Of a stretch of DNA of 64,000 bases, positions 1-7,913 are shown piece by piece. The notes below the pieces were generated by a model. It was not told the DNA's origin. It was given only the letters and a program-made list of their open reading frames with translations, and searched no databases. How positions within the stretch are numbered: the stretch's first letter is position 1; every line of letters begins with the position of its first letter. A program made the translations under genes and the position numbers. Source of the stretch: Roseateles_E sp005503085 (GTDB taxonomy: Bacteria > Pseudomonadota > Gammaproteobacteria > Burkholderiales > Burkholderiaceae_C); contig NZ_JAQOWX010000004.1 of NCBI RefSeq assembly GCF_028462495.1, forward strand, positions 33,582-97,581. Direction: 5' to 3'.

Positions 1-1590
1 AACCTGATCGACACGCCCGGGCATGTGGACTTCTCCTACGAAGTCAGCCGCTCGCTGTCGGCCTGCGAGGGCGCGCTGCTGGTGGTCGATGCCAGCCAGG
101 GTGTCGAGGCGCAGACGGTGGCCAACTGCTACACCGCGCTGGATCTGGGTGTCGAGGTGGTGCCGGTGCTCAACAAGATGGATCTGCCCAGCGCCGATCC
201 CGACAACGCCAAGGCCGAGATCGAGGATGTGATCGGCATCGACGCGACCGACGCGATTCCCTGCAGCGCCAAGACCGGCATGGGCATCGACGAGATCATC
301 GAGGCGGTGATTGCGCGCATGCCGCCGCCCAAGGGTGTGGTGGATGCGCCGCTGCGCGCGATGATCATCGACAGCTGGTATGACGCCTATGTCGGCGTCG
401 TGATGCTGGTGCGCGTGGTCGATGGCACCCTCAGGAAGGGTGAGCGCATCCGCATGATGGCGTCTAACGCGGTCTATCCGGCCGAGCACCTGGGCGGGTT
501 CGCGCCCAAGTCGGAGAAGCGCGAGCAGCTCAACGCCGGCGAGGTGGGTTTCGTCATCGCCGGCATCAAGGAGCTGCAGGCGGCCAAGGTGGGCGACACC
601 ATCACGCTGGAAAAGAAGCTGCCGAACAACCTCGGCCCGGCCGAGCAGGCCTTGCCCGGCTTCAAGGAGATCCAGCCCCAGGTGTTTGCCGGCCTGTATC
701 CGACCGAGGCCAGCGAGTACGACCAGCTGCGCGACGCGCTGGAGAAGCTCAAGCTCAACGACTCCTCGCTGCGCTACGAGCCCGAGGTCAGCCAGGCGCT
801 GGGCTTCGGCTTCCGCTGCGGTTTCCTGGGCCTGCTGCATATGGAGATCGTGCAGGAGCGGCTGGAGCGCGAGTTCGACCAGGACCTGATCACCACCGCG
901 CCCAGTGTGGTCTACGAGGTGCTGCTCAATGACGGCACGGTGATCGAGGTCGAGAACCCGTCCAAGATGCCTGACCTGGGTCTGCTGCAGGAGATCCGCG
1001 AGCCCATCGTCACCGTGCACCTGTACATGCCGCAGGACTATGTCGGCCCGGTGATGACCTTGGCCAACCAGAAGCGCGGCAACCAGATCAATATGGCCTA
1101 CCACGGCCGCCAGGTCATGCTGACCTACGAGATGCCGCTGGCCGAGATCGTGCTGGACTTCTTCGACAAGCTGAAGTCGGTCTCGCGCGGCTACGCCTCG
1201 ATGGACTACGAGTTCAAGGAGTACCGTGCCTCCGACGTCGTCAAGGTCGACATCCTGATCAACGGCGACAAGGTCGACGCGCTGTCCATCATCGTGCACC
1301 GGGTGCAGAGCCAGTTCCGCGGCCGCGGCGTGGCCGCCAAGATGCGCGAGCACATCCCGCGCCAGATGTATGACGTGGTGATCCAGGCGGCCATAGGCTC
1401 CAACATCATCGCCCGCGAGAACATCAAGGCGATGCGCAAGAACGTGCTGGCAAAATGCTACGGCGGCGACATCAGCCGCAAACGCAAGCTGCTCGAAAAG
1501 CAGAAGGCCGGCAAGAAGCGCATGAAGCAGATCGGCTCGGTCGAGGTTCCGCAAGAAGCCTTCCTGGCCATTCTCCAAGTTGAAGACTGA
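1..1590 (+). CDS. lepA: Elongation factor 4 (LepA), 5'-truncated by window
   Basis: Ribosome-associated GTPase that acts on stalled or mistranslocated ribosomes and in 30S biogenesis. The frame is open from base 1 and enters at the G3 motif DTPGH, so roughly the first 70 codons (P-loop and switch I) lie outside the window. NKMD (G4) and SAKTG (G5) follow, then the EF-G-like domains and the LepA-specific C-terminal domain, ending in a lysine-rich tail (RKRKLLEKQKAGKKRMKQIG) typical of the family. About 529 of an expected ~600 residues are present. lepB follows 24 nt downstream on the same strand, as in many proteobacteria, so co-transcription is likely. Identification is firm. Confidence 0.97.
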   Translation, partial: NLIDTPGHVDFSYEVSRSLSACEGALLVVDASQGVEAQTVANCYTALDLGVEVVPVLNKMDLPSADPDNAKAEIEDVIGIDATDAIPCSAKTGMGIDEIIEAVIARMPPPKGVVDAPLRAMIIDSWYDAYVGVVMLVRVVDGTLRKGERIRMMASNAVYPAEHLGGFAPKSEKREQLNAGEVGFVIAGIKELQAAKVGDTITLEKKLPNNLGPAEQALPGFKEIQPQVFAGLYPTEASEYDQLRDALEKLKLNDSSLRYEPEVSQALGFGFRCGFLGLLHMEIVQERLEREFDQDLITTAPSVVYEVLLNDGTVIEVENPSKMPDLGLLQEIREPIVTVHLYMPQDYVGPVMTLANQKRGNQINMAYHGRQVMLTYEMPLAEIVLDFFDKLKSVSRGYASMDYEFKEYRASDVVKVDILINGDKVDALSIIVHRVQSQFRGRGVAAKMREHIPRQMYDVVIQAAIGSNIIARENIKAMRKNVLAKCYGGDISRKRKLLEKQKAGKKRMKQIGSVEVPQEAFLAILQVED

Positions 1591-1614
1591 TTACTTAGAA
1601 GCGACCGACGATCA

Positions 1615-2589
1615 ATGAGTGCTCTGACCGGAATTCTCTATGCCGCCCTGATCGCCTATCTGGGCGGCTGGTACACCGGCTACTGGAGTGGCAACTTCGC
1701 GCTGCTGCTCTTCATCCTGACCAGCGTGACGATGGCCTATTGGCTCGCCGAGCGCTTCCATTTCCAGCCCGCGCGCGAGCGTGCGGCGGCCCAGTTGCTG
1801 GAAGCCGACGCGCAGCGCCGCGAGAAGCTGGCCGGCCAGGGCATCACCCGGGTCGACAGCGATGTGAGCAGCGCACGCGAGGCCGTGCTGCGCCAGCCCT
1901 GGTGGCTGGACTGGACCGCCGGCCTGTTCCCGGTGATCCTGATGGTGTTCCTGCTGCGCTCTTTCCTGTTTGAGCCCTTCAAGATCCCGTCCGGCTCGAT
2001 GGTGCCGACGCTGCTGGTGGGTGACCTGATCCTGGTCAACAAGTTCCATTACGGCGTGCGCCTGCCGGTGCTGAACAAGAAGATCATCGCCAACAACGAC
2101 GTGAAGCGCGGCGATGTGATGGTGTTCCGCTACCCCGAGGACACCAGTCTGGACTTCATCAAGCGCGTCGCCGCCATCCCTGGTGACGAGGTCAGCTACC
2201 TGAACCAGAAGCTCTATATCAACGGCCAGTTGGCCCCGGTTCAGCCCCAGGGCGACTACTACGACGAGGACAGCCTGGCCTACCGCGCGCGTTTCATGGA
2301 AAAGCTCGGCGACAAGGAGCACCAGATTCTGGTCGATACCAAGCGCTCGCCGCTGTTCCGGGCGGATCGTCGCGATGGTCCGTTCCCGTTCCAGGACGGC
2401 TGCAAGTACAGCCCCGAGGGCGTCACTTGCAAGGTACCGGCCGGCCATTACTACGTGCTGGGCGACAACCGCGACAACTCGCGCGATTCGCGCTTCTGGG
2501 GCTTTGTGCCGGACGAAAACATCGTCGGCAAGGCCTTTGTGGTTTGGATGAATTTCGGTAACCTCAAGCGCGTCGGCACCTCGTTCTGA
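1615..2589 (+). CDS. lepB: Signal peptidase I (LepB)
   Basis: Inner-membrane serine protease that removes signal peptides from exported preproteins. 324 residues, a normal size for betaproteobacteria. Two N-terminal membrane segments are visible (about residues 5-45 and 103-118). The catalytic serine lies in PSGSMVPTLLVGD (Ser128) and the general-base lysine in DFIKRVAAIPGDEV (Lys183). The C-terminal box GDNRDNSRDSRFWG is also present. The ATG at 1615 lies 24 nt after the lepA stop, and the next gene starts 41 nt after its stop. Nothing looks abnormal. Confidence 0.97.
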   Translation: MSALTGILYAALIAYLGGWYTGYWSGNFALLLFILTSVTMAYWLAERFHFQPARERAAAQLLEADAQRREKLAGQGITRVDSDVSSAREAVLRQPWWLDWTAGLFPVILMVFLLRSFLFEPFKIPSGSMVPTLLVGDLILVNKFHYGVRLPVLNKKIIANNDVKRGDVMVFRYPEDTSLDFIKRVAAIPGDEVSYLNQKLYINGQLAPVQPQGDYYDEDSLAYRARFMEKLGDKEHQILVDTKRSPLFRADRRDGPFPFQDGCKYSPEGVTCKVPAGHYYVLGDNRDNSRDSRFWGFVPDENIVGKAFVVWMNFGNLKRVGTSF

Positions 2590-2630
2590 GGCGCTGCGGC
2601 CTGAACCACAACGACAAGGGAAAAAGATCG

Positions 2631-2996
2631 ATGCGCCAGCCAGCAACAAGGAATCAGCAACGCGGTATCAGCCTGTTCGGCCTGTTGTTCTGGGGCGTGT
2701 TGATCGCTTGCACGGCGGTGGTCGGCATGCGAGTGTTCCCCAGCGTGCTGGAGTACTACACGATCCAGGGTGTGATCACCCGCATTGCCAAGGGCAATCC
2801 GGCCACCGTGCCGGCGGTGCGCCAGGAGTTCGACCGCATCAAGCAGGTCGAGTACTCGATCGTCAGCATCAGCGGCTCGGACCTGGTGGTCAGCAAGGAC
2901 AACGACCGGGTGCAGATCAGCTTCTCCTACGAGAAGGAGATCGAATTGGCAGGCCCCGCCTTCCTGCTGCTGAAGTACCAGGGCCAGTCGAAGTAA
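2631..2996 (+). CDS. DUF4845 small membrane protein
   Basis: A 121-residue protein of the DUF4845 family, found between lepB and rnc in many beta- and gammaproteobacteria. It has a short basic N-terminus, one membrane segment at about residues 14-33 (ISLFGLLFWGVLIACTAVVG) and a soluble remainder that should face the periplasm. No catalytic motif is apparent and the function is not established. The glycine just before the hydrophobic stretch gives a pilin-like look (QQRGISLFGLLF), which is worth comparing with type IV pilin N-termini but lacks the usual +5 Glu. The gene lies 41 nt after lepB and 14 nt before rnc. Confidence 0.85.
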   Translation: MRQPATRNQQRGISLFGLLFWGVLIACTAVVGMRVFPSVLEYYTIQGVITRIAKGNPATVPAVRQEFDRIKQVEYSIVSISGSDLVVSKDNDRVQISFSYEKEIELAGPAFLLLKYQGQSK

Positions 2997-3010
2997 GGCA
3001 GAGCTCGCGC

Positions 3011-3715
3011 ATGAACCCGACCCACCAGTCATTGCAGCAACGCCTGGGCTACCACTTCGCCGAAGTGGGGCTGCTCGCACGCGCGCTGACGCACCGCAGC
3101 TTTGGCGCCGACCACAACGAGCGCCTGGAATTCCTCGGCGACGCGGTGCTGAGCCTGGCCGTTTCCAGCCTGCTGTACGAGCGCTTCGCCGGTTCGGACG
3201 AGGGCGATCTGACCCGTGTGCGCGCGCATCTGGTGCGCGAGGACAGCCTGCACAAGCTGGCCGTCCAGCTGGGCCTGCCGGCGGTGCTCCGCATGTCCGA
3301 GGGCGAGGCCAAGGGCGGCGGCGCGCAGCGCCCGTCGATCCTGGCCGATGCGCTGGAAGCGGTGATCGGCGCGGCCTTTGTCGATGGCGGCTATCCGGCC
3401 GCGCTGGAGGTGGTGCGTGGCCTGTTTGGCGAGCTGATCGCGAACTCGGGCACCGACAACTGGGGCAAGGACGCGAAGACGGCCTTGCAAGAGTGGCTGC
3501 AGGCGCGTCGCCTGGCCGTGCCGACCTACCGCATCACCGAAACCCGCGGCCAGGCCCATGCCCAGACCTTCGAGGTCGAGTGCGCCGTGCCCGCGCTGAG
3601 CCTGGCCAAGCGTGGCGAAGGGCGTTCGCGCCGCGCCGCCGAACAAGATGCCGCCCGTCGACTGCTCGACGAACTGATTGCCCGCGACAAGCCAGGCTCT
3701 GGCTTGCGCGACTAA
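3011..3715 (+). CDS. rnc: Ribonuclease III
   Basis: Endonuclease that cleaves double-stranded RNA in rRNA processing and mRNA control. The start at 3011 (MNPTHQSL) is chosen because the frame upstream of it overlaps the DUF4845 gene and has no family similarity. 234 residues. The family signature ERLEFLGDAVL is at residues 37-47, and the second acidic site is in LADALEAVIGA (Asp113, Glu116). A double-stranded RNA-binding domain occupies about 157-228 (KTALQEWLQ through RRAAEQDAARRLL). The gene sits directly upstream of era, the classical rnc-era arrangement. Confidence 0.97.
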   Translation: MNPTHQSLQQRLGYHFAEVGLLARALTHRSFGADHNERLEFLGDAVLSLAVSSLLYERFAGSDEGDLTRVRAHLVREDSLHKLAVQLGLPAVLRMSEGEAKGGGAQRPSILADALEAVIGAAFVDGGYPAALEVVRGLFGELIANSGTDNWGKDAKTALQEWLQARRLAVPTYRITETRGQAHAQTFEVECAVPALSLAKRGEGRSRRAAEQDAARRLLDELIARDKPGSGLRD

Positions 3716-3739
3716 GGAGCGGCCTCGCGCCGACACCCC

Positions 3740-4780
3740 ATGACCGACAACACCACGCCCCCGGACGACTCCGCGTCCGAGGGCAAGCCGCCTGCCACCG
3801 GCTACACGCTCCCGCCGATCCCGGCCGCCGGCTCCGGCGCAACCTCGCTGTCCTCCGATGCCGGCCCCAAGCCCAGCGGCGGCAAGATGCCCGACGGCAC
3901 GGCCCAGCGCTGCGGCCTGATCGCCATCGTCGGCCGCCCCAATGTCGGCAAGTCCACCCTGCTGAATGCGCTGGTGGGTCAGAAGGTCAGCATCACCTCC
4001 AACAAGGCCCAGACCACCCGCCACCGCATCACCGGCGTGCGCACGGTCGAGGAGGCCCAGTTCGTCTTTGTCGACACGCCCGGTTTCCAGACCAAGCACA
4101 ATGCCGCGCTGAACCGCAATCTGAACCGCACCGTGCACGGCGTGCTGTCCGATGTGGATCTGGTGCTGTTCGTCGTCGAGGCCGGCCGTTTCGGCCTGGA
4201 CGACGCCAAGGTGCTGTCCCTGCTGCCCGAGGACAAGCCGGTCGTGCTGATCGCCAACAAGCTCGACGCTGTGCACCGCCGCGCCGAGCTCGCGCCCTGG
4301 CTCAAGAGCATGCAGGAGCGCCGCAACTTCAGCGAGTTCATCCCGATCTCGGCCAAGAAGCAAAGCGATGTGCAGCGCCTGTTCAAGATCCTCAAGCCCT
4401 ATCTGCCCGAGCAGGAATGGTTCTACGACGAGGATGCGCTGACCGACCGCTCGGAGAAGTTCCTGGCCAGCGAGATCATCCGTGAGAAGCTGTTCCGCCT
4501 GACCGGCGACGAGCTGCCCTACACCTCGACCGTGGTGATCGACAAATGGGAAGACGAGGGCGCGCTGCGCCGCATCTCTGCCTCCATCGTCGTCGAGCGC
4601 GATGCCTACAAAGGCATGGTGATCGGGCAGGGCGGCGAGCTGCTCAAACGCATCGGCTCCGAATCGCGCCAGGAACTCGAGCACCTGATGGAGGGCCGTG
4701 TCTTCCTGGAGCTGTGGGTCAAGGTGCGCTCGGGCTGGGCCGATAGCGAAGAGCATCTGCGCTCCTACGGCTACGAGTAA
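3740..4780 (+). CDS. era: GTPase Era
   Basis: Essential GTPase that binds the 3' end of 16S rRNA during 30S assembly. P-loop GRPNVGKS at residues 65-72, G3 DTPG, G4 NKLD, and a C-terminal KH domain with VIGQGGELLKRIG. At 346 residues it is about 45 longer than E. coli Era. The extra length is a Pro/Gly/Ser-rich N-terminal stretch (about residues 1-57). A second ATG at 3887 (MPDGTAQRCGL) would give 297 residues, so either the extension is real or translation starts there. The stop overlaps the recO start by 1 nt (TAATG), implying translational coupling. Confidence 0.96.
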   Translation: MTDNTTPPDDSASEGKPPATGYTLPPIPAAGSGATSLSSDAGPKPSGGKMPDGTAQRCGLIAIVGRPNVGKSTLLNALVGQKVSITSNKAQTTRHRITGVRTVEEAQFVFVDTPGFQTKHNAALNRNLNRTVHGVLSDVDLVLFVVEAGRFGLDDAKVLSLLPEDKPVVLIANKLDAVHRRAELAPWLKSMQERRNFSEFIPISAKKQSDVQRLFKILKPYLPEQEWFYDEDALTDRSEKFLASEIIREKLFRLTGDELPYTSTVVIDKWEDEGALRRISASIVVERDAYKGMVIGQGGELLKRIGSESRQELEHLMEGRVFLELWVKVRSGWADSEEHLRSYGYE

Positions 4781-5559
4781 TGCCTCCCCGAGGCCCGCGC
4801 GCTCCGGCCGTCCAGCAGGCCTTCGTCCTGCACCACTACGACTGGAGCGAAACCAGCCTGGTGCTGGACCTCTTCACCCGTGAGCAGGGCCGGCTGGCCG
4901 TGGTGGCCAAGGGCGCCAAGCGCCCCTATTCGCAGCTGCGCGCCGTGCTGCTGCCCTTCCAGCGCATCCAGGTCAGTCTGTCCAAGCCGGCCAAAGGAGT
5001 CGAGGGTGCTGCCGAGGTCGTGACCCTGCGCGGCGCGGAATGGGCCGGCGGCGCGACGATGCCGGCCGGCGCGGCACTGTTCTCCGGCTACTACCTCAAC
5101 GAGCTGCTGCTGAAGCTGCTGGCGCGCCAGGACCCGCATCCGGCGCTGTTCGATGCCTATGCGCAGACGCTGCCGCAGCTGCATGCCCGCGAGGATGTGC
5201 AGTCGCAGGCCGCCTTGCGGGCCTTCGAGCTGCGCCTGCTGATGGAGCTGGGCCTCTTGCCGGACCTGAGCCTGTCCAGCCTTACGCAGGCGCCATTGGA
5301 CCTGCAGCGGCACTACATGCTGTCGCCCGAGTCCGGCGTGGTCGCGCCCGCAGCCGATTCGGTGACCTTCACCGGCGCCACCCTGGTCCAGCTGCAGGCA
5401 GCGCTGCTGCACGGCAGCATGGCCGCATTGCAGCAGTCCTGCGCGCCGGTCTTGCCGGCGCGCAAAACCGGGCTGCGCGCCTTGCTTCACTATCATCTGG
5501 GCCACAAACCCCTGCGCACGCGACAGGTCATGCTGGACGTGCAGAAACTGCTGGATTGA
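4780..5559 (+). CDS. recO: DNA repair protein RecO
   Basis: Recombination mediator that helps RecR load RecA on SSB-coated gaps (RecFOR pathway). 259 residues, in the normal range. The N-terminal OB-fold is recognisable (QQAFVLHHYDWSETSLVLDL, about residues 7-26, then TREQGRLAVVAKGAKR), followed by the helical C-terminal part. The Cys4 zinc site found in some RecO proteins is not visible. The start codon shares one base with the era stop. pdxJ begins 5 nt after the recO stop. Confidence 0.94.
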   Translation: MPPRGPRAPAVQQAFVLHHYDWSETSLVLDLFTREQGRLAVVAKGAKRPYSQLRAVLLPFQRIQVSLSKPAKGVEGAAEVVTLRGAEWAGGATMPAGAALFSGYYLNELLLKLLARQDPHPALFDAYAQTLPQLHAREDVQSQAALRAFELRLLMELGLLPDLSLSSLTQAPLDLQRHYMLSPESGVVAPAADSVTFTGATLVQLQAALLHGSMAALQQSCAPVLPARKTGLRALLHYHLGHKPLRTRQVMLDVQKLLD

Positions 5560-5564
5560 AGACG

Positions 5565-6356
5565 ATGAACCCTTTGGTTGCTCCCGAATCCTCTTCGCAC
5601 CACGCTGCGCGCTGCGCGCTGTCGGTCAATGTCAACAAGGTGGCCTTGCTGCGCAACACCCGGCACCTGGGCATCCCCAGCGTCACGCGCGCGGCCGAGC
5701 TGTGCCTGCTGGCCGGTGCCCAGGGCATCACGGTGCATCCGCGGCCCGATGGCCGCCATATCCGAACCGCTGATGTGCACGAGCTGGCCGAGCTGCTCAA
5801 GACCTGGCCCCAGGCCGAGTACAACATCGAGGGCAATCCGACCCAGAATCTGATGGACTTCGTGCGCGAGCTGCGTCCGCATCAGGTCACCTTCGTGCCC
5901 GACAGCGAGGACCAGTTCACCTCGGACCATGGCTGGAGCCTGCCCGCCGACATGGTGCGGCTGCGCCCGCTGATCGATGAGTGCAAGAGCCTGGGCGTGC
6001 GCGTCAGCCTCTTCATGGACCCGAGTCCCGAGGTCATGCCGTTGGTGGCCGAGCTGGGCGCCGAGCGCATCGAGCTCTATACCGAGACCTATGCCAGCGC
6101 CTTTGGCACCGAACGCCAGGCTGCCGTGCTGGCCGGGTTCACGCGCACGGCCGAGGCCGCGCTGGCCGTGGGCCTTGGCATCAACGCCGGCCACGACCTG
6201 AGCCGGGACAATCTGACGAGCTTCCTGCGCGCCGTGCCCGGCGTGCAGGAGGTGTCGATCGGCCACGCCCTGATCGCCGATGCGCTGGAGCTGGGCTATA
6301 CCGAAACCGTGCGCGACTACCAGCGCGCGATCCAGAAGGCCTACGCCTCCTCATGA
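5565..6356 (+). CDS. pdxJ: Pyridoxine 5'-phosphate synthase
   Basis: Last step of DXP-dependent vitamin B6 synthesis: condenses 1-deoxy-xylulose 5-phosphate with 3-amino-2-oxopropyl phosphate. The true start is the ATG at 5565 (MNPLVAPESS), because the frame upstream overlaps recO. 263 residues with characteristic blocks LSVNVNKVALLRNTR, GITVHPRPDGRHI, EYNIEGNP, VTFVPD, GINAGHDLS and SIGHALI. Its stop overlaps the acpS start (ATGA). The recO-pdxJ-acpS order is the conserved proteobacterial one. Confidence 0.97.
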   Translation: MNPLVAPESSSHHAARCALSVNVNKVALLRNTRHLGIPSVTRAAELCLLAGAQGITVHPRPDGRHIRTADVHELAELLKTWPQAEYNIEGNPTQNLMDFVRELRPHQVTFVPDSEDQFTSDHGWSLPADMVRLRPLIDECKSLGVRVSLFMDPSPEVMPLVAELGAERIELYTETYASAFGTERQAAVLAGFTRTAEAALAVGLGINAGHDLSRDNLTSFLRAVPGVQEVSIGHALIADALELGYTETVRDYQRAIQKAYASS

Positions 6357-6748
6357 TTTACGGCATCGGTACCGACATCTGCGACATCCGCCGCATCCGC
6401 GACACCCTGGCCCGGCGCGGCGAGCGCTTTGCCGAGCAGGTGCTGGGCCCGCATGAGATGGCGGTGGTTCGGGAACGCCGCGCCAAGGTCGAGGCGCGCG
6501 GGGAGGCCTACCTGGCCACCCGCTTCTCGGCCAAGGAAGCCTTCTCCAAGGCGATCGGGATGGGCATGCGCATGCCGATGACCTGGCGCGCCTGCGAGAT
6601 CGTCAAGGCTGCGAGTGGCAAGCCAGAGATCCGCCTGCATGGCGAGCTGGCTGCGTGGTTCGAGGCCAAGGGTCTCAAAGCCCATGTGACCGTCACCGAC
6701 GAGACCGAATACGCAGCCGCCTTTGTGGTTGTCGAAACCAAGGAATGA
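6353..6748 (+). CDS. acpS: Holo-[acyl-carrier-protein] synthase
   Basis: Transfers 4'-phosphopantetheine from CoA to the conserved serine of acyl carrier protein. 131 residues. The metal-binding GIGTDICDIRRI motif is at residues 4-15 (Asp8), and the second signature RFSAKEAFSKAIG lies in the middle. The start is set by a 4-nt ATGA overlap with pdxJ. nagZ follows after 10 nt. Typical member with no oddities. Confidence 0.96.
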   Translation: MIYGIGTDICDIRRIRDTLARRGERFAEQVLGPHEMAVVRERRAKVEARGEAYLATRFSAKEAFSKAIGMGMRMPMTWRACEIVKAASGKPEIRLHGELAAWFEAKGLKAHVTVTDETEYAAAFVVVETKE

Positions 6749-6758
6749 AGCGCTGAAC

Positions 6759-7823
6759 ATGAATGAAATGCATGCTCCCGTGGTGCTGGATGTGGCCGGC
6801 CTGAGCCTGGACGCCAATGACCGCCGCCGCCTGGCCCATCCGCTGGTCGGTGGCCTGATCCTGTTTGGCCGCAATTTCGAGAGCCGCGCTCAGCTGACCT
6901 CGCTGTGCGCCGAGATCAAGGCCATCCGCCCCGATGTGCTGATCGCGGTCGACCATGAAGGCGGCCGGGTGCAGCGCTTCAAGACCGATGGCTTCACCCA
7001 GCTGGCGGCCATGCGCACACTCGGCGAGCTGTGGATGACGGACGCCTTGCGTGCTACCGACGCGGCCACGGCCACCGGCTTTGTGCTGGCCGCCGAGTTG
7101 CGCGCCTGTGGCGTCGACTTCAGCTTCACGCCGGTGCTGGACCTCGATTACGGTGAGAGCAGTGTGATCGGCGAGCGCAGCTTCCACCGCGACCCGCGCG
7201 TTGTCAGCCTCTTGGCCAAGAGCCTGATGCAAGGCCTGCTGCTGGCCGGCATGAGCAGCTGCGGCAAGCATTTCCCCGGCCATGGTTTCGTGAAGGCCGA
7301 CAGCCATGTCGCGATTCCCGTGGACAAGCGCAGCCTCAAGGCCATCCTGGCCGAGGACGCGAAGCCCTATGAATGGCTGGGCCTGAGCCTGTCGGCGGTG
7401 ATGCCGGCCCATGTGATCTATCCCAAGGTCGATGCGCGTCCGGCCGGCTTCAGCCCGCGCTGGCTGCAAGAGATCCTGCGCGAGCGCCTGGGCTTTGGCG
7501 GTGCGATCTTCAGCGACGACCTGGGCATGGCCGGCGCCCGCGTGATCGAAGGCCGCCCGGTCGGCTTCACCGAGGCGGCACTGGCCGCGCTGACGGCTGG
7601 CTGCGATCTGGTGCTCTTGTGCAACCAGTCGAATGTGGGCCAGGGTGAGGCCATCGACGAGTTGCTGGACGGGCTGACGGCCGCGCAGGCCCAGGGTCAT
7701 TGGACGCCCGAGCCCGATAGCGAATCGCGCCGCCTGGACCTGCTGCCGCAGACCGTGCCGCTGACCTGGGACGAGCTGATGCGCAACCCGCGCTATCTGG
7801 CGGCGGTCGAGCGCCTGGCCTGA
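6759..7823 (+). CDS. nagZ: Beta-N-acetylhexosaminidase NagZ
   Basis: Cytoplasmic glycoside hydrolase family 3 enzyme that removes GlcNAc from anhydromuropeptides in peptidoglycan recycling. The ATG at 6759 gives 354 residues; an in-frame TTG at 6723 overlaps acpS and is less likely. The family signature KHFPGHGFVKADSH supplies the catalytic His-Asp pair, and FSDDLGMAG contains the nucleophile aspartate. DHEGGRVQRF is the usual substrate-binding block. It is the last gene of the lepA-nagZ run and converges on rne, separated by about 90 nt. An AmpG-like permease is present far away in the same window, but I see no direct link. Confidence 0.96.
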   Translation: MNEMHAPVVLDVAGLSLDANDRRRLAHPLVGGLILFGRNFESRAQLTSLCAEIKAIRPDVLIAVDHEGGRVQRFKTDGFTQLAAMRTLGELWMTDALRATDAATATGFVLAAELRACGVDFSFTPVLDLDYGESSVIGERSFHRDPRVVSLLAKSLMQGLLLAGMSSCGKHFPGHGFVKADSHVAIPVDKRSLKAILAEDAKPYEWLGLSLSAVMPAHVIYPKVDARPAGFSPRWLQEILRERLGFGGAIFSDDLGMAGARVIEGRPVGFTEAALAALTAGCDLVLLCNQSNVGQGEAIDELLDGLTAAQAQGHWTPEPDSESRRLDLLPQTVPLTWDELMRNPRYLAAVERLA

Positions 7824-7854
7824 TCCACACCCAGCTCCAATGAAAATCGCCGCC

Positions 7855-7907
7855 CCGGGGCACCCCGGCGCGGCGTGTCGGTATGTTGGGTGGCCCGCAG
7901 GCCACCC
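7855..7907. terminator. Convergent GC-rich hairpins between nagZ and rne
   Basis: The gap between the two convergent stops holds CCGGGG-CA-CCCCGG and, from 7888 to 7907, a perfect 8-bp stem GGGTGGCC/GGCCACCC with a CGCA loop. Neither is followed by a good T-run, so rho-independent function in either direction is uncertain. Position suggests mRNA 3'-end protection or bidirectional termination. Confidence 0.4.
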
Positions 7908-7913
7908 TGGCTT

